From positions 1 through 64,000 of the forward strand of contig VXRG01000130.1 in assembly GCA_009838625.1 (NCBI GenBank): a stretch of 64,000 bases of DNA, in the 5' to 3' direction. Under the pieces are notes generated by a model. The model was not told the DNA's origin, ran no database searches, and saw only the letters and a list, made by a program, of their open reading frames with translations. Below, in pieces: positions 43,680 through 52,737 of the stretch (positions are counted from its first letter, which is position 1; the number at the start of each line of letters is the position of its first letter). The position numbers and the translations under genes were made by a program. The stretch comes from Caldilineaceae bacterium SB0664_bin_27 (lineage in GTDB: Bacteria > Chloroflexota > Anaerolineae > Caldilineales > Caldilineaceae).

Positions 43680-45017
43680 TTACCTACTAATCTTTCGGCT
43701 GATTACTCTTTCCAATTTGCGCATGACGCTTTCCACGGGGACACGATCGAGCACACCCTGCAAAAAGCCTTGGACAATCATCCGTTCGGCCTGCGGTCTG
43801 GTGAGACCGCGGGCCATCAGATAGAAAACGTATTCGTCCTCGACCTGTGCCGCTGTAGCCGCGTGGGTACAGCGTACGTCGTCGGCCTCGATCTCCAGTC
43901 CGGGTATGCTGTCTGACCGGGCTGTCCCGTCAAGGATCAGGTTTCCGTTTCGCTGGAACGCGTCCGTCTTCTGAGCGCCCGGCAGAACCTTTATGATGCC
44001 CATGTAGACGCTGTGGGCGCGATGTTTGAGCGCGCCGTTGAAGAGCAGATCGCTGTAGCAGTTGGCTACTCGGTGCAACTGCAATGTCTGATGGTCGATG
44101 TGCTGCCGGCGAGTCGGAAAGTAAAGCCCGAGCAGCTCACCGTGCCCACCTTCTCCCTGCATGTCCAGGTCCAGGAAAGCCTTCGTCAAGCGGCTGCCCC
44201 AACTCACCTGGATCCAGCGCAAGTCAGTGTCCTTGCCCATTACCGCCTTCCCCGTGAGGAAATTCCAGGCGGTGTGCTTGTAGTCCTGCAAGTTGATATA
44301 GCGGACCTGGGCATTGTCCTTCAGGATGAGCTCGACCACAGTGGCCTGGAAGGCGTTTTCCGCCCCCATGAGATCATCGACCAAGGTCACTTCGGCGCCT
44401 TCTTCTGCCACCAGGAGGGTATGGTGATAGCCGCCAACGCCGTCGCCCTGGCAAAGGATCGCCTGCAGCGGAAGTTCTACCTTCGTGTTGCGTGGTACGA
44501 AGATAAAGGTACCGGTGTCCCACAGTGCCGCGTGCAAGGCGGCAAATTTGTTGGCATCGGGGGTCACGGCCTCGGTCATGAAATAGCGCTTCATGAGCTC
44601 GGGATGCTCATGTACCGCTGATTGCAGGTCGGTAAAGATTACGCCCTGCTCATCCAGTTCTTCGTTCTCCTCAACGTACAGGACACCGCCGTCTCGATAG
44701 ATCAGGCTGGCAGAGGACTCCATTTCATCAAGCGCGTCAATGAGATCCGGTTCCAGATCGTAGCGTCTCACGATTCCGTCGGGGATAGCGAAAGGTGTGA
44801 AATTCTCCAGTTTGAAGCCGGTCAGACGGGTCCGTCGCCAGGCTTCGTCGGTAGGCTTGGGCCAGGGCAGGTTTTCAAAAGTCTGCCAGGCTTGCAAGCG
44901 GAAGTCCAACATCCAGGAGGGTTCGTCTTTTGCAGCCGAAGCCTGCCGCACGGTCTCTTGCGAAAAACCGGCGGTTGCCTCGACAATTTCTCTCGGTTCC
45001 TTTATAAGTACAGTCAC
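43680..45017 (-). CDS. sufD: Fe-S cluster assembly protein SufD
   Basis: A 445-residue SufB/SufD-family beta-helix protein of the SufBC2D scaffold. It has an N-terminal helical section (SWMLDFRLQAWQTFENLPWP) and the core (LVAEEGAEVTLVDDLMGAENA, then HTAWNFLTGKAVMGKDTD). The C-terminal block is DDVRCTHAATAAQVEDEYVFYLMARGLTRPQAERMIVQGF, where the Cys and His face the SufB-SufD interface. The GTG start has GAGG nearby. It follows sufB by 125 bases. Confidence 0.94.
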   Translation of the reverse strand: MTVLIKEPREIVEATAGFSQETVRQASAAKDEPSWMLDFRLQAWQTFENLPWPKPTDEAWRRTRLTGFKLENFTPFAIPDGIVRRYDLEPDLIDALDEMESSASLIYRDGGVLYVEENEELDEQGVIFTDLQSAVHEHPELMKRYFMTEAVTPDANKFAALHAALWDTGTFIFVPRNTKVELPLQAILCQGDGVGGYHHTLLVAEEGAEVTLVDDLMGAENAFQATVVELILKDNAQVRYINLQDYKHTAWNFLTGKAVMGKDTDLRWIQVSWGSRLTKAFLDLDMQGEGGHGELLGLYFPTRRQHIDHQTLQLHRVANCYSDLLFNGALKHRAHSVYMGIIKVLPGAQKTDAFQRNGNLILDGTARSDSIPGLEIEADDVRCTHAATAAQVEDEYVFYLMARGLTRPQAERMIVQGFLQGVLDRVPVESVMRKLERVISRKISR

Positions 45018-45142
45018 ATTCAGTTTGCCTCGTTGCGGAAAAACGGGAGAGAGTTCAACTGACAGCTCTTCTCCCGGTGCGCAATGCGCGTTTCGAGCCG
45101 TCTGCCATCCATCGTCAAGGCCGACACGGATGGCAGGCGGGG

Positions 45143-46558
45143 TTATCCAATACTGCCCTCCATCTGCAATTGGATTAGGCGGTTCATTTCAACCGCGTAC
45201 TCCATGGGGAGCTCTTTTACAAGCGGCTCGATGAATCCGCCTACGATCATGGCGGCGGCCTCATCCTCGTCAATGCCGCGGCTCATCAGATAGAAGAGCT
45301 GCTCTTCGCCGATCTTGCTGACCGATGCTTCGTGGCCGATACTGACATCGTCCTCGTCGATTTCAATGTAAGGGTAGGTGTCCGAGCGGCTGTCGGCATC
45401 CAACAGCAGGGCATCGCAGACGACGTTGCTGCGGCTGTGATGCGCCCCTTTGGCCACCTTCAGCAGTCCGCGATAACTGGCGCGGCCGCCGTTCTTGCTA
45501 ATGGACTTCGATACGATCTTGGAGCTGGTATTCGGCGCGGCATGGACCACCTTGCCGCCTGCGTCCTGGTGCTGCCCGTTGCCCGCGAAGGCGATCGACA
45601 GAATCTCGCCGTGGGCCTCCGGGCCCATCATGTAGACTGCCGGATACTTCATCGTCACCTTGCTGCCCAGGTTGCCGTCGATCCACTCCATGGTGGCGTC
45701 GTCGTAAGCCAGGGCCCGCTTGGTGACCAGGTTATAGACGTCTGTACTCCAGTTCTGGATCGTGGTATAGCGGCAGCGCCCGCCCTTCTTGACGATGATC
45801 TCCACGACCGCGCTGTGGAGGCTGTCGCTTGAGTAGATGGGTGCCGTGCAGCCTTCGACGTAGTGGACGCTGGCTCCCTCTTCGACCACGATGAGAGTGC
45901 GTTCAAACTGGCCCATATTCTCTGCGTTGATGCGGAAGTAGGCCTGCAGGGGGATGTCGACGTGGACGCCGGCCGGTACGTAGACGAAGCTGCCGCCGCT
46001 CCACACCGCGCTGTTCAGCGCAGCGAACTTGTTGTCCGCGGCCGGGATGACCGTGGCGAAATACTCCTTGACAATCTCCTCGTGCTCGCGCAATCCGCTG
46101 TCCATGTCCAGAAAGACAACGCCGAGCTTTTCCCACTCGTCCTTCAGGCTGTGGTAGACGACTTCGGACTCATACTGAGCGCCGACGCCTGCAAGAAACT
46201 TCCGCTCCGCTTCGGGGATGCCCAGCCGGTCGAAGGTACGTTTGATGTCCTCCGGCACGTCTTCCCAGCTCTTGCCTTGCTTTTCTGCGGGACGCAGATA
46301 GTAATATATGTCGTCGAAATCGATGCTGCTCAGGTCGGCGCCCCAAGTCGGCATGACCTTGGAAAAGAAAATGTCCAGTGCCTCATGCCGGAACTGGCGC
46401 ATCCAGTCCGGTTCCTTCTTGATGTCGGCGATCTGGTCGACTACCTGATGGTTCAGGCCTTTTTCGGACTTGAAAACGGCGTTCTCTTCGTCACGAAATC
46501 CGTACTTGTACTCTTCTTTGACGCCTTCAAGATGTTCTAAATCGGACTGTCCAGCCAC
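45143..46558 (-). CDS. sufB: Fe-S cluster assembly protein SufB
   Basis: A 471-residue SufB. It opens with the conserved [20 protein letters not shown], which is specific for SufB rather than SufD. The core has [33 protein letters not shown], and the C-terminal block is [40 protein letters not shown]. SufB receives sulfur and nucleates the cluster with SufC and SufD. The GTG start has AAGGAGGG directly upstream, the strongest ribosome binding site in the operon. Confidence 0.97.
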   Translation of the reverse strand: MAGQSDLEHLEGVKEEYKYGFRDEENAVFKSEKGLNHQVVDQIADIKKEPDWMRQFRHEALDIFFSKVMPTWGADLSSIDFDDIYYYLRPAEKQGKSWEDVPEDIKRTFDRLGIPEAERKFLAGVGAQYESEVVYHSLKDEWEKLGVVFLDMDSGLREHEEIVKEYFATVIPAADNKFAALNSAVWSGGSFVYVPAGVHVDIPLQAYFRINAENMGQFERTLIVVEEGASVHYVEGCTAPIYSSDSLHSAVVEIIVKKGGRCRYTTIQNWSTDVYNLVTKRALAYDDATMEWIDGNLGSKVTMKYPAVYMMGPEAHGEILSIAFAGNGQHQDAGGKVVHAAPNTSSKIVSKSISKNGGRASYRGLLKVAKGAHHSRSNVVCDALLLDADSRSDTYPYIEIDEDDVSIGHEASVSKIGEEQLFYLMSRGIDEDEAAAMIVGGFIEPLVKELPMEYAVEMNRLIQLQMEGSIG

Positions 46559-46693
46559 AATTGCCCTCCTTCATTACGAATGCTGCGACCGGTTGCGCGA
46601 ACCCGGTTGCCTCCTAGTCTCTGTCGACAACTCTCAACCAGGGAGCGGACTTGAAGCCGGCCCCGTGTTTCTTGGCCCCCGCGAATTCAACAG

Positions 46694-47503
46694 TCAGGCG
46701 GGCACGGCCCCGGCCACCAACTCCTCTTCGACCCACTTGTAACCTCTCTCTTCCAATGTCAGCGCCACCTCCGGACCGCCCGTCTTGACGATGCGTCCTC
46801 CGAAGAAAATGCTGACGAAATCGGGCTTTACGAAGTTCAAAATACGCTGGTAGTGGGTGATGAGCAGAAAGCCGCGGTTTTCAGTGGCCAGCTTGTTTAT
46901 GCCGTCCGCGACAACCTGCAATGCATCGATGTCCAGCCCGGAATCGGACTCGTCCAGAATGGCGAATCTCGGTTCCAGCATCGCCATCTGCAGGACCTCC
47001 GTACGCTTCTTCTCGCCGCCGGAAAACCCTTCATTGAGATAGCGGCGTGCGAAGCTGGAGTCGACGTTGAACTCCTTCATCTTCGTATTCAGCTCGCGGC
47101 GAAACTCACGCATGGGCATGAGATTGCTGCCAATGACGCCGTTTGCGCTGCTGTCCCCTTCTCTGCTCGTATAGCCGCGAACGTTGGAAACCGCGGTCCG
47201 CAGGAAATTGGCGACGCTGACGCCGGGAATCGAGACCGGATACTGGAAGGCGAGGAAGATCCCGGACCTGGCGCGTTCGTCGGCGTCCATATCGAGAACG
47301 CTCTCACCATCCAGCAGAATGTCGCCCTGCGTAACTTCGTAGTGGGGGTGACCTGCGACTACGTAGGAAAGTGTCGACTTTCCGGAACCGTTTGGCCCCA
47401 TCATGGCATGGATCTCTCCGCTGTTCAGCGTGAGGTCCACACCCTTCAGTATTTCCGTATCTCCTACCGCGACGTGCAAATTCTGAATTGCAAGTGTACT
47501 CAT
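46694..47503 (-). CDS. sufC: Fe-S cluster assembly ATPase SufC
   Basis: A 269-residue ABC-type ATPase that drives conformational change in the SufBCD scaffold. Walker A is [17 protein letters not shown] near residue 36, the signature is [16 protein letters not shown] near 160, and Walker B is [19 protein letters not shown]; the SDSGLD sequence is typical of SufC. The C-terminus is slightly extended ([16 protein letters not shown]). It begins 78 bases after the regulator stop. Confidence 0.97.
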   Translation of the reverse strand: MSTLAIQNLHVAVGDTEILKGVDLTLNSGEIHAMMGPNGSGKSTLSYVVAGHPHYEVTQGDILLDGESVLDMDADERARSGIFLAFQYPVSIPGVSVANFLRTAVSNVRGYTSREGDSSANGVIGSNLMPMREFRRELNTKMKEFNVDSSFARRYLNEGFSGGEKKRTEVLQMAMLEPRFAILDESDSGLDIDALQVVADGINKLATENRGFLLITHYQRILNFVKPDFVSIFFGGRIVKTGGPEVALTLEERGYKWVEEELVAGAVPA

Positions 47504-47581
47504 GACTTTCGTAACTCCTCAATGTAACGGCTGTGGTCAGCCGTGATCAACACGAATGATCGCCCTGTGGCGGAGTCTGGT

Positions 47582-48241
47582 TCAGGACTCGAACTCAAGT
47601 TCCGCGCGGCTGCTGTGCGTTATCACAAACGAGCAGCTGCCGTGCCCGTCCATTATGCAGTCATCCAGAGAGACATCTGCGCCCAATACCTGCTGCATCA
47701 TCAGTTGGTCCATTTCGCAGATCTCGCGATGTGCAATGGCAAGGTCGTGGTAGGGGCAGTTATACATTTTCAAGGCGATCGTATTGTTATCGGCTGCGGA
47801 CACGTCGGTGAGCACGCCCTGTCGACTTAGCGCCCCAGCCAACTCCTCGACCCGGTGCTGCAGCTCGGTCGCATTTACACTTTCCGCGTACCTCTCTGCA
47901 AGCCTGACGCCGACCCGATTCAGAAGCGTTCCCATCTGTTCAGAGCCGACCATTCCATACATCTCCTGGAGCATCGTCAGGGCTAACACATCGCAGCGGC
48001 AGGCGAACAGCTCGCGAGCTGCATCGGTGGCCGCGTAGATGTAATGCGGACGCCCAACGCCGGAGCGCTCCTCGCGCCTGTCCAGATATCCACTGGCCTG
48101 AAGGGCGTTCAGATGCTGGCGTACGGCTGTTGTCGTTACGCCCAACAGAATCTCAATGTCCTTTATCGTGGCAGAGGAATTGCGTTGCAGATACTCGAGA
48201 ATCTGCCATGCGGGTGAGTTCTGGTTTGGACTGACTGACAT
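47582..48241 (-). CDS. sufR: SufR-type Fe-S-sensing transcriptional regulator
   Basis: A 219-residue regulator. The N-terminal DeoR/ArsR-like winged helix (AWQILEYLQRNSSATIKDIEILLGVTTTAVRQHLNALQASGYL-type, residues 11-55) is followed by a helical dimer domain. The C-terminal part holds four cysteines at 162, 175, 195 and 203 (spacing C-x12-C-x19-C-x7-C), as expected for a protein binding an Fe-S cluster. SufR represses suf genes when clusters are plentiful. The ATG at 48241 gives the best N-terminus. It heads the operon and its promoter overlaps a large inverted repeat. Confidence 0.9.
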   Translation of the reverse strand: MSVSPNQNSPAWQILEYLQRNSSATIKDIEILLGVTTTAVRQHLNALQASGYLDRREERSGVGRPHYIYAATDAARELFACRCDVLALTMLQEMYGMVGSEQMGTLLNRVGVRLAERYAESVNATELQHRVEELAGALSRQGVLTDVSAADNNTIALKMYNCPYHDLAIAHREICEMDQLMMQQVLGADVSLDDCIMDGHGSCSFVITHSSRAELEFES

Positions 48242-48321
48242 TAGACTTTTCCCTGCTGTTCCAGTCCGGATGCGGCGTTGTACACGCACTTTGGTCGGAC
48301 CTGCTTCTACGAATTAACCTC

Positions 48322-48350
48322 ATCATACCACCAGAATCCCATTTAGTCAA
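48322..48350 (-). promoter_or_regulatory. Promoter of the sufR-suf operon
   Basis: On the minus strand, -35 TTGACT (plus 48345-48350), an exact 17-base spacer and -10 TATGAT (plus 48322-48327) form a strong housekeeping promoter about 80 bases upstream of the sufR start. The -35 box lies inside the inverted repeat, so a bound regulator would block polymerase. Confidence 0.8.
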
Positions 48351-48383
48351 TTTACACAGTTTAATCTGCGTAAATTGACTAAA
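48342..48383. promoter_or_regulatory. Perfect 14-bp inverted repeat, probable SufR operator
   Basis: TTTAGTCAATTTAC (48342-48355) and its exact reverse complement (48370-48383) are separated by 14 bases, so the half-site centres lie 28 bases, nearly three helical turns, apart. Each half contains TTGACT reading outward, and the minus-strand copy is the -35 box of the suf promoter. This suits autoregulation by the SufR-type dimer. Confidence 0.7.
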
Positions 48384-49336
48384 TCATTACTCTTACCTCG
48401 TACTTATACCATCCACCTTCCGTTCAGTCCAAAACCACAGCCTTCTGGTGCGCATCCATTACTGGTGCTGACATTCGTATACATCGGGAATCAGACCGGG
48501 TCGGGGTCCCCCTTTCCCGACCCATTTTGTTTACACACAGAACCTATACAAAACCTGTACAATAGTAGTGCAGAACCGGTCGCGAACCGCCGCAATTCCG
48601 CGTCGATTGTCCGGCCAGAATCAGCTCGAAAACCCGCTCGCGCGACGCCTCAATTTCCGCCGATTTTTGACCAAAAGTGTAACATCCCCATTGGAACATT
48701 TTTTTGTAACATTTTCCCCCCTCTTTTGCCCCTATTTCACTCTGGTCAGGAGCCCCAAAAACAGAAATGTTACACTTTCGCCGAAAATGCAACACCTTCG
48801 CGGCCCCTTCTGCGGCCCCTTGCCGCACCGCCGAAAGACCGCCCATCAGCCACTGAAATGATGAACTCCCTTCCCCCGCACAAGCTGTGCCAGAATCGCA
48901 GAGTCCGGACATACCAGACACCTGGATTGTGCCCTTTCCCCGAATCCCAGAATAGTAGTGAACTTACATTTACCTCAACGAACGACAAGACCGCGGCCGG
49001 CCCGCACTCCTATCTCCTGCAGAAGCGCCGGCAGTTCACACGTCTCACTCCTCACTCCTCGCCCTTCTTCCCACGCCTCTTGGTCTGTGCCGATCTCCGA
49101 TATGAACGGGACAACAGAAAGGCACTGTCCTGTCAGTTCAATGTCCTGGCTGACTTTTGGAGGATCGTCTGTCATCCCTTTATAATCGCTGTTTGTGCGG
49201 TTGCCGCGCAGTACTGAGGTGGCCGTCCCGATGACTGCAGAAGGACCTTGCACGCCGGCGTGTACATTCCCCGGAAACCCGGCAGCGGATGGAATTGCCA
49301 GGCGGTCTTGCAGGAACCGGGCAGGAGGATCGAAAA
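48384..49336. other. Non-coding stretch between suf operon and yceD
   Basis: I see no credible gene across about 950 bases. Frames that stay open here have no domain and Pro/Ser-rich translations. The sequence is rich in TGTAACAT-like words and contains a 12-bp inverted repeat. The final bases include AGGAGGAT, the ribosome binding site for yceD. A small RNA or binding region is possible but not shown. Confidence 0.45.
48674..48778. repeat. Widely spaced 12-bp inverted repeat
   Basis: AAAGTGTAACAT (48674-48685) is the exact reverse complement of ATGTTACACTTT (48767-48778), 81 bases apart. A further TGTAACAT copy lies between them near 48705-48712. Possibly multiple binding sites for one regulator. 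Confidence 0.55.
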
Positions 49337-49939
49337 ATGGAATTCAACGTTGCACAACTGATGAAGGAGGCGACCGGGGCGCGCAGAGAGTTTGTTCTTG
49401 ATGATGACATCGCCGATCTCGATGGCGGCCTGACGCCCCTGAGTAATCTGACCGGGGACCTGGAGTTGCTGCGCATCCACAGCGGCGTCCTGGCGACCGG
49501 CGATTTTCGAGTTGACTTGTCTCTGCAGTGCGGACGTTGCCTTGAACCCGTATCCATATCTGCATTCGTAAAATTTTCTGAGAGTTTTCGTCCTTTGACC
49601 GACATTCAGACGGGACGTTTTCTGTCGCCGGAGGAGTTTGAAGGACAGGCAGAGGATCTGACGGATGAAGCACTGCTGATCGATGCCCAACACATTCTCG
49701 ACATTACAGAAGTGGTACGGCAGAACATCTGGCTCTCCATTCCGATTGTAGCCGCTTGCGATTACATTGACCCTGCCAGCGGCGCCCGAGACCCGGATGC
49801 ATGTCCAAAGTATCTGAATCTGCTGTCCGAGTCTGCTCTTGACGGCTCGGCCGACGAACAGACACCTTCTGAAGCCAAAGGGATCGACCCTCGTTGGGAG
49901 GCCCTGTTGTCGCTGCAAAACGAATCCCCCAGCGATTAG
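49337..49939 (+). CDS. yceD: YceD/DUF177-family protein
   Basis: A 200-residue protein of the DUF177 family, nearly always found just before rpmF and linked to 23S rRNA/large-subunit biogenesis. The conserved core is LSLQCGRCLEPVSI near residue 63, with its CxxC pair; DEALLIDAQHILDITEVVRQNIWLSIP follows, then the Cys-containing end (DPDACPKYLNLL). The ATG has AGGAGGAT eight bases upstream. It is 16 bases from rpmF. Confidence 0.9.
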   Translation: MEFNVAQLMKEATGARREFVLDDDIADLDGGLTPLSNLTGDLELLRIHSGVLATGDFRVDLSLQCGRCLEPVSISAFVKFSESFRPLTDIQTGRFLSPEEFEGQAEDLTDEALLIDAQHILDITEVVRQNIWLSIPIVAACDYIDPASGARDPDACPKYLNLLSESALDGSADEQTPSEAKGIDPRWEALLSLQNESPSD

Positions 49940-49955
49940 ATAAGGAGAACTTACG

Positions 49956-50150
49956 ATGGGACCGCTACCGAAACGAAAAATCAGTAAGGGCAGGCGCAAC
50001 CGCCGTCGCGCGCATCACGCGCTCGGCACTCCGAGGCTTGTTACCTGCGTGCAGTGCGGCGGAAAGACGCTCCCGCACCGGGTCTGCCCGCACTGCGGCA
50101 ATTACATGGGCCGAATGCAGGTCCTGGATATGGACGAAGAAGAAGCCTGA
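49956..50150 (+). CDS. rpmF: 50S ribosomal protein L32
   Basis: A 64-residue ribosomal protein of the zinc-binding (C+) type. It starts PLPKRKISKGRRNRRRAHHAL, rich in Lys and Arg, and carries the four-cysteine motif CVQCGGKTLPHRVCPHCG. The ATG has AAGGAG about ten bases upstream. Typical length. It ends five bases before the fabD start. Confidence 0.97.
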   Translation: MGPLPKRKISKGRRNRRRAHHALGTPRLVTCVQCGGKTLPHRVCPHCGNYMGRMQVLDMDEEEA

Positions 50151-50155
50151 GTAAA

Positions 50156-51133
50156 ATGAGTTTGGCGCTTTCCTACCTTCCGGAATCGAGTCCGCTGATC
50201 TTCCTGTTCCCCGGACAGGGCAGCCAGCATGTCGGCATGGCAAAGGAGCTGGCCGAGTCCTATCCGGCTGCGCGGGCCGTCTTCGCCGAAGCGGACGAAG
50301 TCCTGGGTGCGCCAATCAGCAGAATCTGCTTCGAAGGGCCGGAGGACCAGCTCACCGATACGATCAACGCGCAGCCTGCCCTGTTCGCAGCGAGTATGGC
50401 GGCACTCTGTGCGATGCAAGCGGAGATGGGCAGTTTGCCGCGACCGGCATATTTCGCCGGCCACTCGATGGGCGAGTATTCGGCCTTGGCCGCGGCCGGT
50501 TGCATCGGCTTCGCCGACGGGCTGCGCCTTGTGCGTGAGCGGGGCCGCCTGATGAAGGAGGCCGGCGCCAGACAGCCGGGGCGGATGGTCGCGGTTATCG
50601 GTCTGAAGGAAGATGTTGTTTCCCGGATCTGCGCGGAGGCGGCCGCGGCAAACAGTGGCGTCTCCCAGATCGCAAACGACAACTGTCCCGGGCAGATCGT
50701 AATCTCAGGAGACGAGAACAGCATCGCCGCCGCCATGTCGGAGTTGGAAAAGGCCGGGGCGCGCAGGGTCGTTCCCCTGGCGGTCAGTATAGCCGCCCAC
50801 AGCCCGCTGATGGAGCCGGCAGCCTCGCAATTGAGGGCGCGCATCGACGCAATAGACGTGAAGGAGCCTCTGGCTCCTGTCATCGGCAATACCAGCGGGC
50901 TCCCTCTTGACAGCCCCGCAGCCATCTGCCAGGAGTTGAATGCGCAGCTGACCGGCAGTGTCAGGTGGACCGATTCAATGAAGAAGGCTGTAGACGGCGG
51001 CGTTGAGACAGCAGTAGAGATTGGACCCGGTTCTGTGCTGACCGGACTGATGAAACGCATTCAGCGCAAGGGAAAGAGAGTGAATGTGTCAAATGCAGCC
51101 GAAGTCCGGAACTTTGCCGGGACGTTCGGTTGA
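50156..51133 (+). CDS. fabD: Malonyl-CoA:ACP transacylase
   Basis: A 325-residue enzyme that loads malonate onto acyl carrier protein in fatty acid synthesis. Motifs are FLFPGQGSQHVGMAKEL near residue 16, the catalytic Ser104 in AGHSMGEYSALAAAG, then RGRLMKEAG with the substrate Arg, and the catalytic His in IAAHSPLMEPAA. The ATG at 50156 follows the rpmF stop by five bases. The usual plsX and fabH between rpmF and fabD are absent. Confidence 0.97.
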   Translation: MSLALSYLPESSPLIFLFPGQGSQHVGMAKELAESYPAARAVFAEADEVLGAPISRICFEGPEDQLTDTINAQPALFAASMAALCAMQAEMGSLPRPAYFAGHSMGEYSALAAAGCIGFADGLRLVRERGRLMKEAGARQPGRMVAVIGLKEDVVSRICAEAAAANSGVSQIANDNCPGQIVISGDENSIAAAMSELEKAGARRVVPLAVSIAAHSPLMEPAASQLRARIDAIDVKEPLAPVIGNTSGLPLDSPAAICQELNAQLTGSVRWTDSMKKAVDGGVETAVEIGPGSVLTGLMKRIQRKGKRVNVSNAAEVRNFAGTFG

Positions 51134-51312
51134 GCGCCGGGAACTGGCGCGTCTTGACACAGCGAAAGTTACCACGTTCCCTCTGATTGCAGTGCTGTAG
51201 CATCAGTCCTTGCCGGGTAGCCTGCCCTCTTTCGGAAAGAGATTTACTGTTCTTCCTTTTCGGCGTCCTGTAGTAGAATACCGGCAAGTTCGCCACCGTA
51301 TCAAGGATTTCC

Positions 51313-52059
51313 ATGGACTTTACAGGCAAGATTGCGCTCGTTACGGGTAGTAGCAGCGGAATCGGCGCGGCCATTGCGAAGGAGCTGGCTGCCGGTGGCG
51401 CGCGCGTCGCTCTTAACTATCGCGGCAATCAGGAGGGTGCCGGCGCAACCGCAGACGCCATCCGTGAAGCCGGCGGTGATTGCGCTGTCTTCCAGGCCGA
51501 CGTGGGCTGTTTCAACGGGGCCGCCGATCTGGTGAAGGAAGTCGAAAAGGAGTTGGGCAGAGTCCACATCCTGGTCAACAATGCCGGTACGACCCGTGAT
51601 GCGCTCATGATGAGTATGAAGGAGGATGGGTGGCGCGCCGTGCTCGGAACCAACCTGGACAGCATCTTCAATGTAACCAGGGCCGCGCTGCGAGGGATGA
51701 TTCGGCAGCGATGGGGGCGCATCATCAATATCTCCAGCATCGTGGGGCTGGCGGGCCAGGCGGGTCAGACGAACTACGCCGCAAGTAAGGCTGGTATGAT
51801 AGGCCTCTCCAAGAGCCTTGCCCGAGAAGTAGGAAGCCGCGGCATAACTGTGAATGTGGTGGCACCTGGCTTTGTGCCAACGGCACTTACCGATGTAATG
51901 AGCGATGATCAGAAGGAAGAGACCTTGGCCCGCACGCCGTTGGGCAGGTTCGGCGACCCTGGAGAGATCGCCTGGGCTGTTGCATTTCTTGCGAGCGAAC
52001 GGGCCGGTTTTATCACAGGGCAGGTCCTGTCCGTGGACGGCGGCCTTGTGATGATGTGA
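51313..52059 (+). CDS. fabG: 3-oxoacyl-ACP reductase
   Basis: A 248-residue short-chain dehydrogenase that reduces 3-oxoacyl-ACP with NADPH. It has the TGSSSGIGAAIAKEL cofactor loop, NNAGTTRDALMMSM, the catalytic Ser in NISSIVGLAGQAGQ and Tyr-Lys in YAASKAG, and ends in the FabG-typical VDGGLVMM. The ATG has AAGGA five bases upstream. A 179-base gap after fabD suggests its own promoter (TAGAAT near 51272 is a candidate -10). Position next to fabD supports FabG over other SDRs. Confidence 0.94.
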   Translation: MDFTGKIALVTGSSSGIGAAIAKELAAGGARVALNYRGNQEGAGATADAIREAGGDCAVFQADVGCFNGAADLVKEVEKELGRVHILVNNAGTTRDALMMSMKEDGWRAVLGTNLDSIFNVTRAALRGMIRQRWGRIINISSIVGLAGQAGQTNYAASKAGMIGLSKSLAREVGSRGITVNVVAPGFVPTALTDVMSDDQKEETLARTPLGRFGDPGEIAWAVAFLASERAGFITGQVLSVDGGLVMM

Positions 52060-52087
52060 TTGATGTCGAGTCGGGACTTACAGGACA

Positions 52088-52729
52088 ATGATTGACCAGA
52101 CGCAGCAACTCATGGAGCTACCTGTAGCAGCCGGTTCAGCGGATGTGACCGAGGCTGACGCCGAAAGTGTAGAAGGCATCGCCACCTCCCGGCCGCGTTC
52201 AGAAGCGCACAGGGCCGAACGTGATCGCGCCGTAGTGGAAACGGAAGCGCCAGACCGGTCGAGCGCAGACGGCGACAACGTCATTACCCATCCGGCCGAA
52301 CGTAGAAGGGCCCGCCGCACGGCATTGCAGGTACTATATGAAGTCGACTGCACGGACCATCTGCCGGGCATTGCCCTGGACCATCGCCAGGCTGAGGAAC
52401 AGTACGCCAACGAAACACTTGCCTTTCTTTACTGGCTGGTGAGCGGAGCCATCCGCTATAAGGCTGACCTTGATTCGTTGATCGGCCGCTACGCCCCGGA
52501 GTGGCCGGTAGGCAAACTGGCGATAGTCGATCGCAACGTACTACGTCTTTCCCTTTTTGAGCTGTCGAGTCCCGATGCCGATGCGCCGCCCAAGGTCGTT
52601 ATCAATGAAGCGGTTGAACTGGCAAAAACATTCGGCAGCGACAGCAGCTCGCGTTTTGTCAACGGGGTACTTGGCACTGCGCTGCGAGAGATCTCCCTGC
52701 CTTCAGAGTACAGACAAGAGAGCCGGTAA
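52088..52729 (+). CDS. nusB: Transcription antitermination factor NusB
   Basis: A 213-residue NusB. The all-helical domain starts at about residue 75 (RRRARRTALQVLYEVDCTD), which contains the RNA-binding Arg-rich helix, and runs to VINEAVELAKTFGSDSSSRFVNGVLGTAL. The first 70 residues are an acidic, disordered extension that standard NusB (about 140 residues) lacks. With NusE/S10 it assembles the rRNA antitermination complex. Located where acpP would be expected after fabG. Confidence 0.92.
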   Translation: MIDQTQQLMELPVAAGSADVTEADAESVEGIATSRPRSEAHRAERDRAVVETEAPDRSSADGDNVITHPAERRRARRTALQVLYEVDCTDHLPGIALDHRQAEEQYANETLAFLYWLVSGAIRYKADLDSLIGRYAPEWPVGKLAIVDRNVLRLSLFELSSPDADAPPKVVINEAVELAKTFGSDSSSRFVNGVLGTALREISLPSEYRQESR

Positions 52730-52737
52730 ATTCTGGC

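Noticed and set aside
48375..49217. Plus-strand open frame of 280 codons
   Set aside because: Pro/Ser-rich translation without domain, no ribosome binding site, beginning inside the SufR operator; treated as non-coding.
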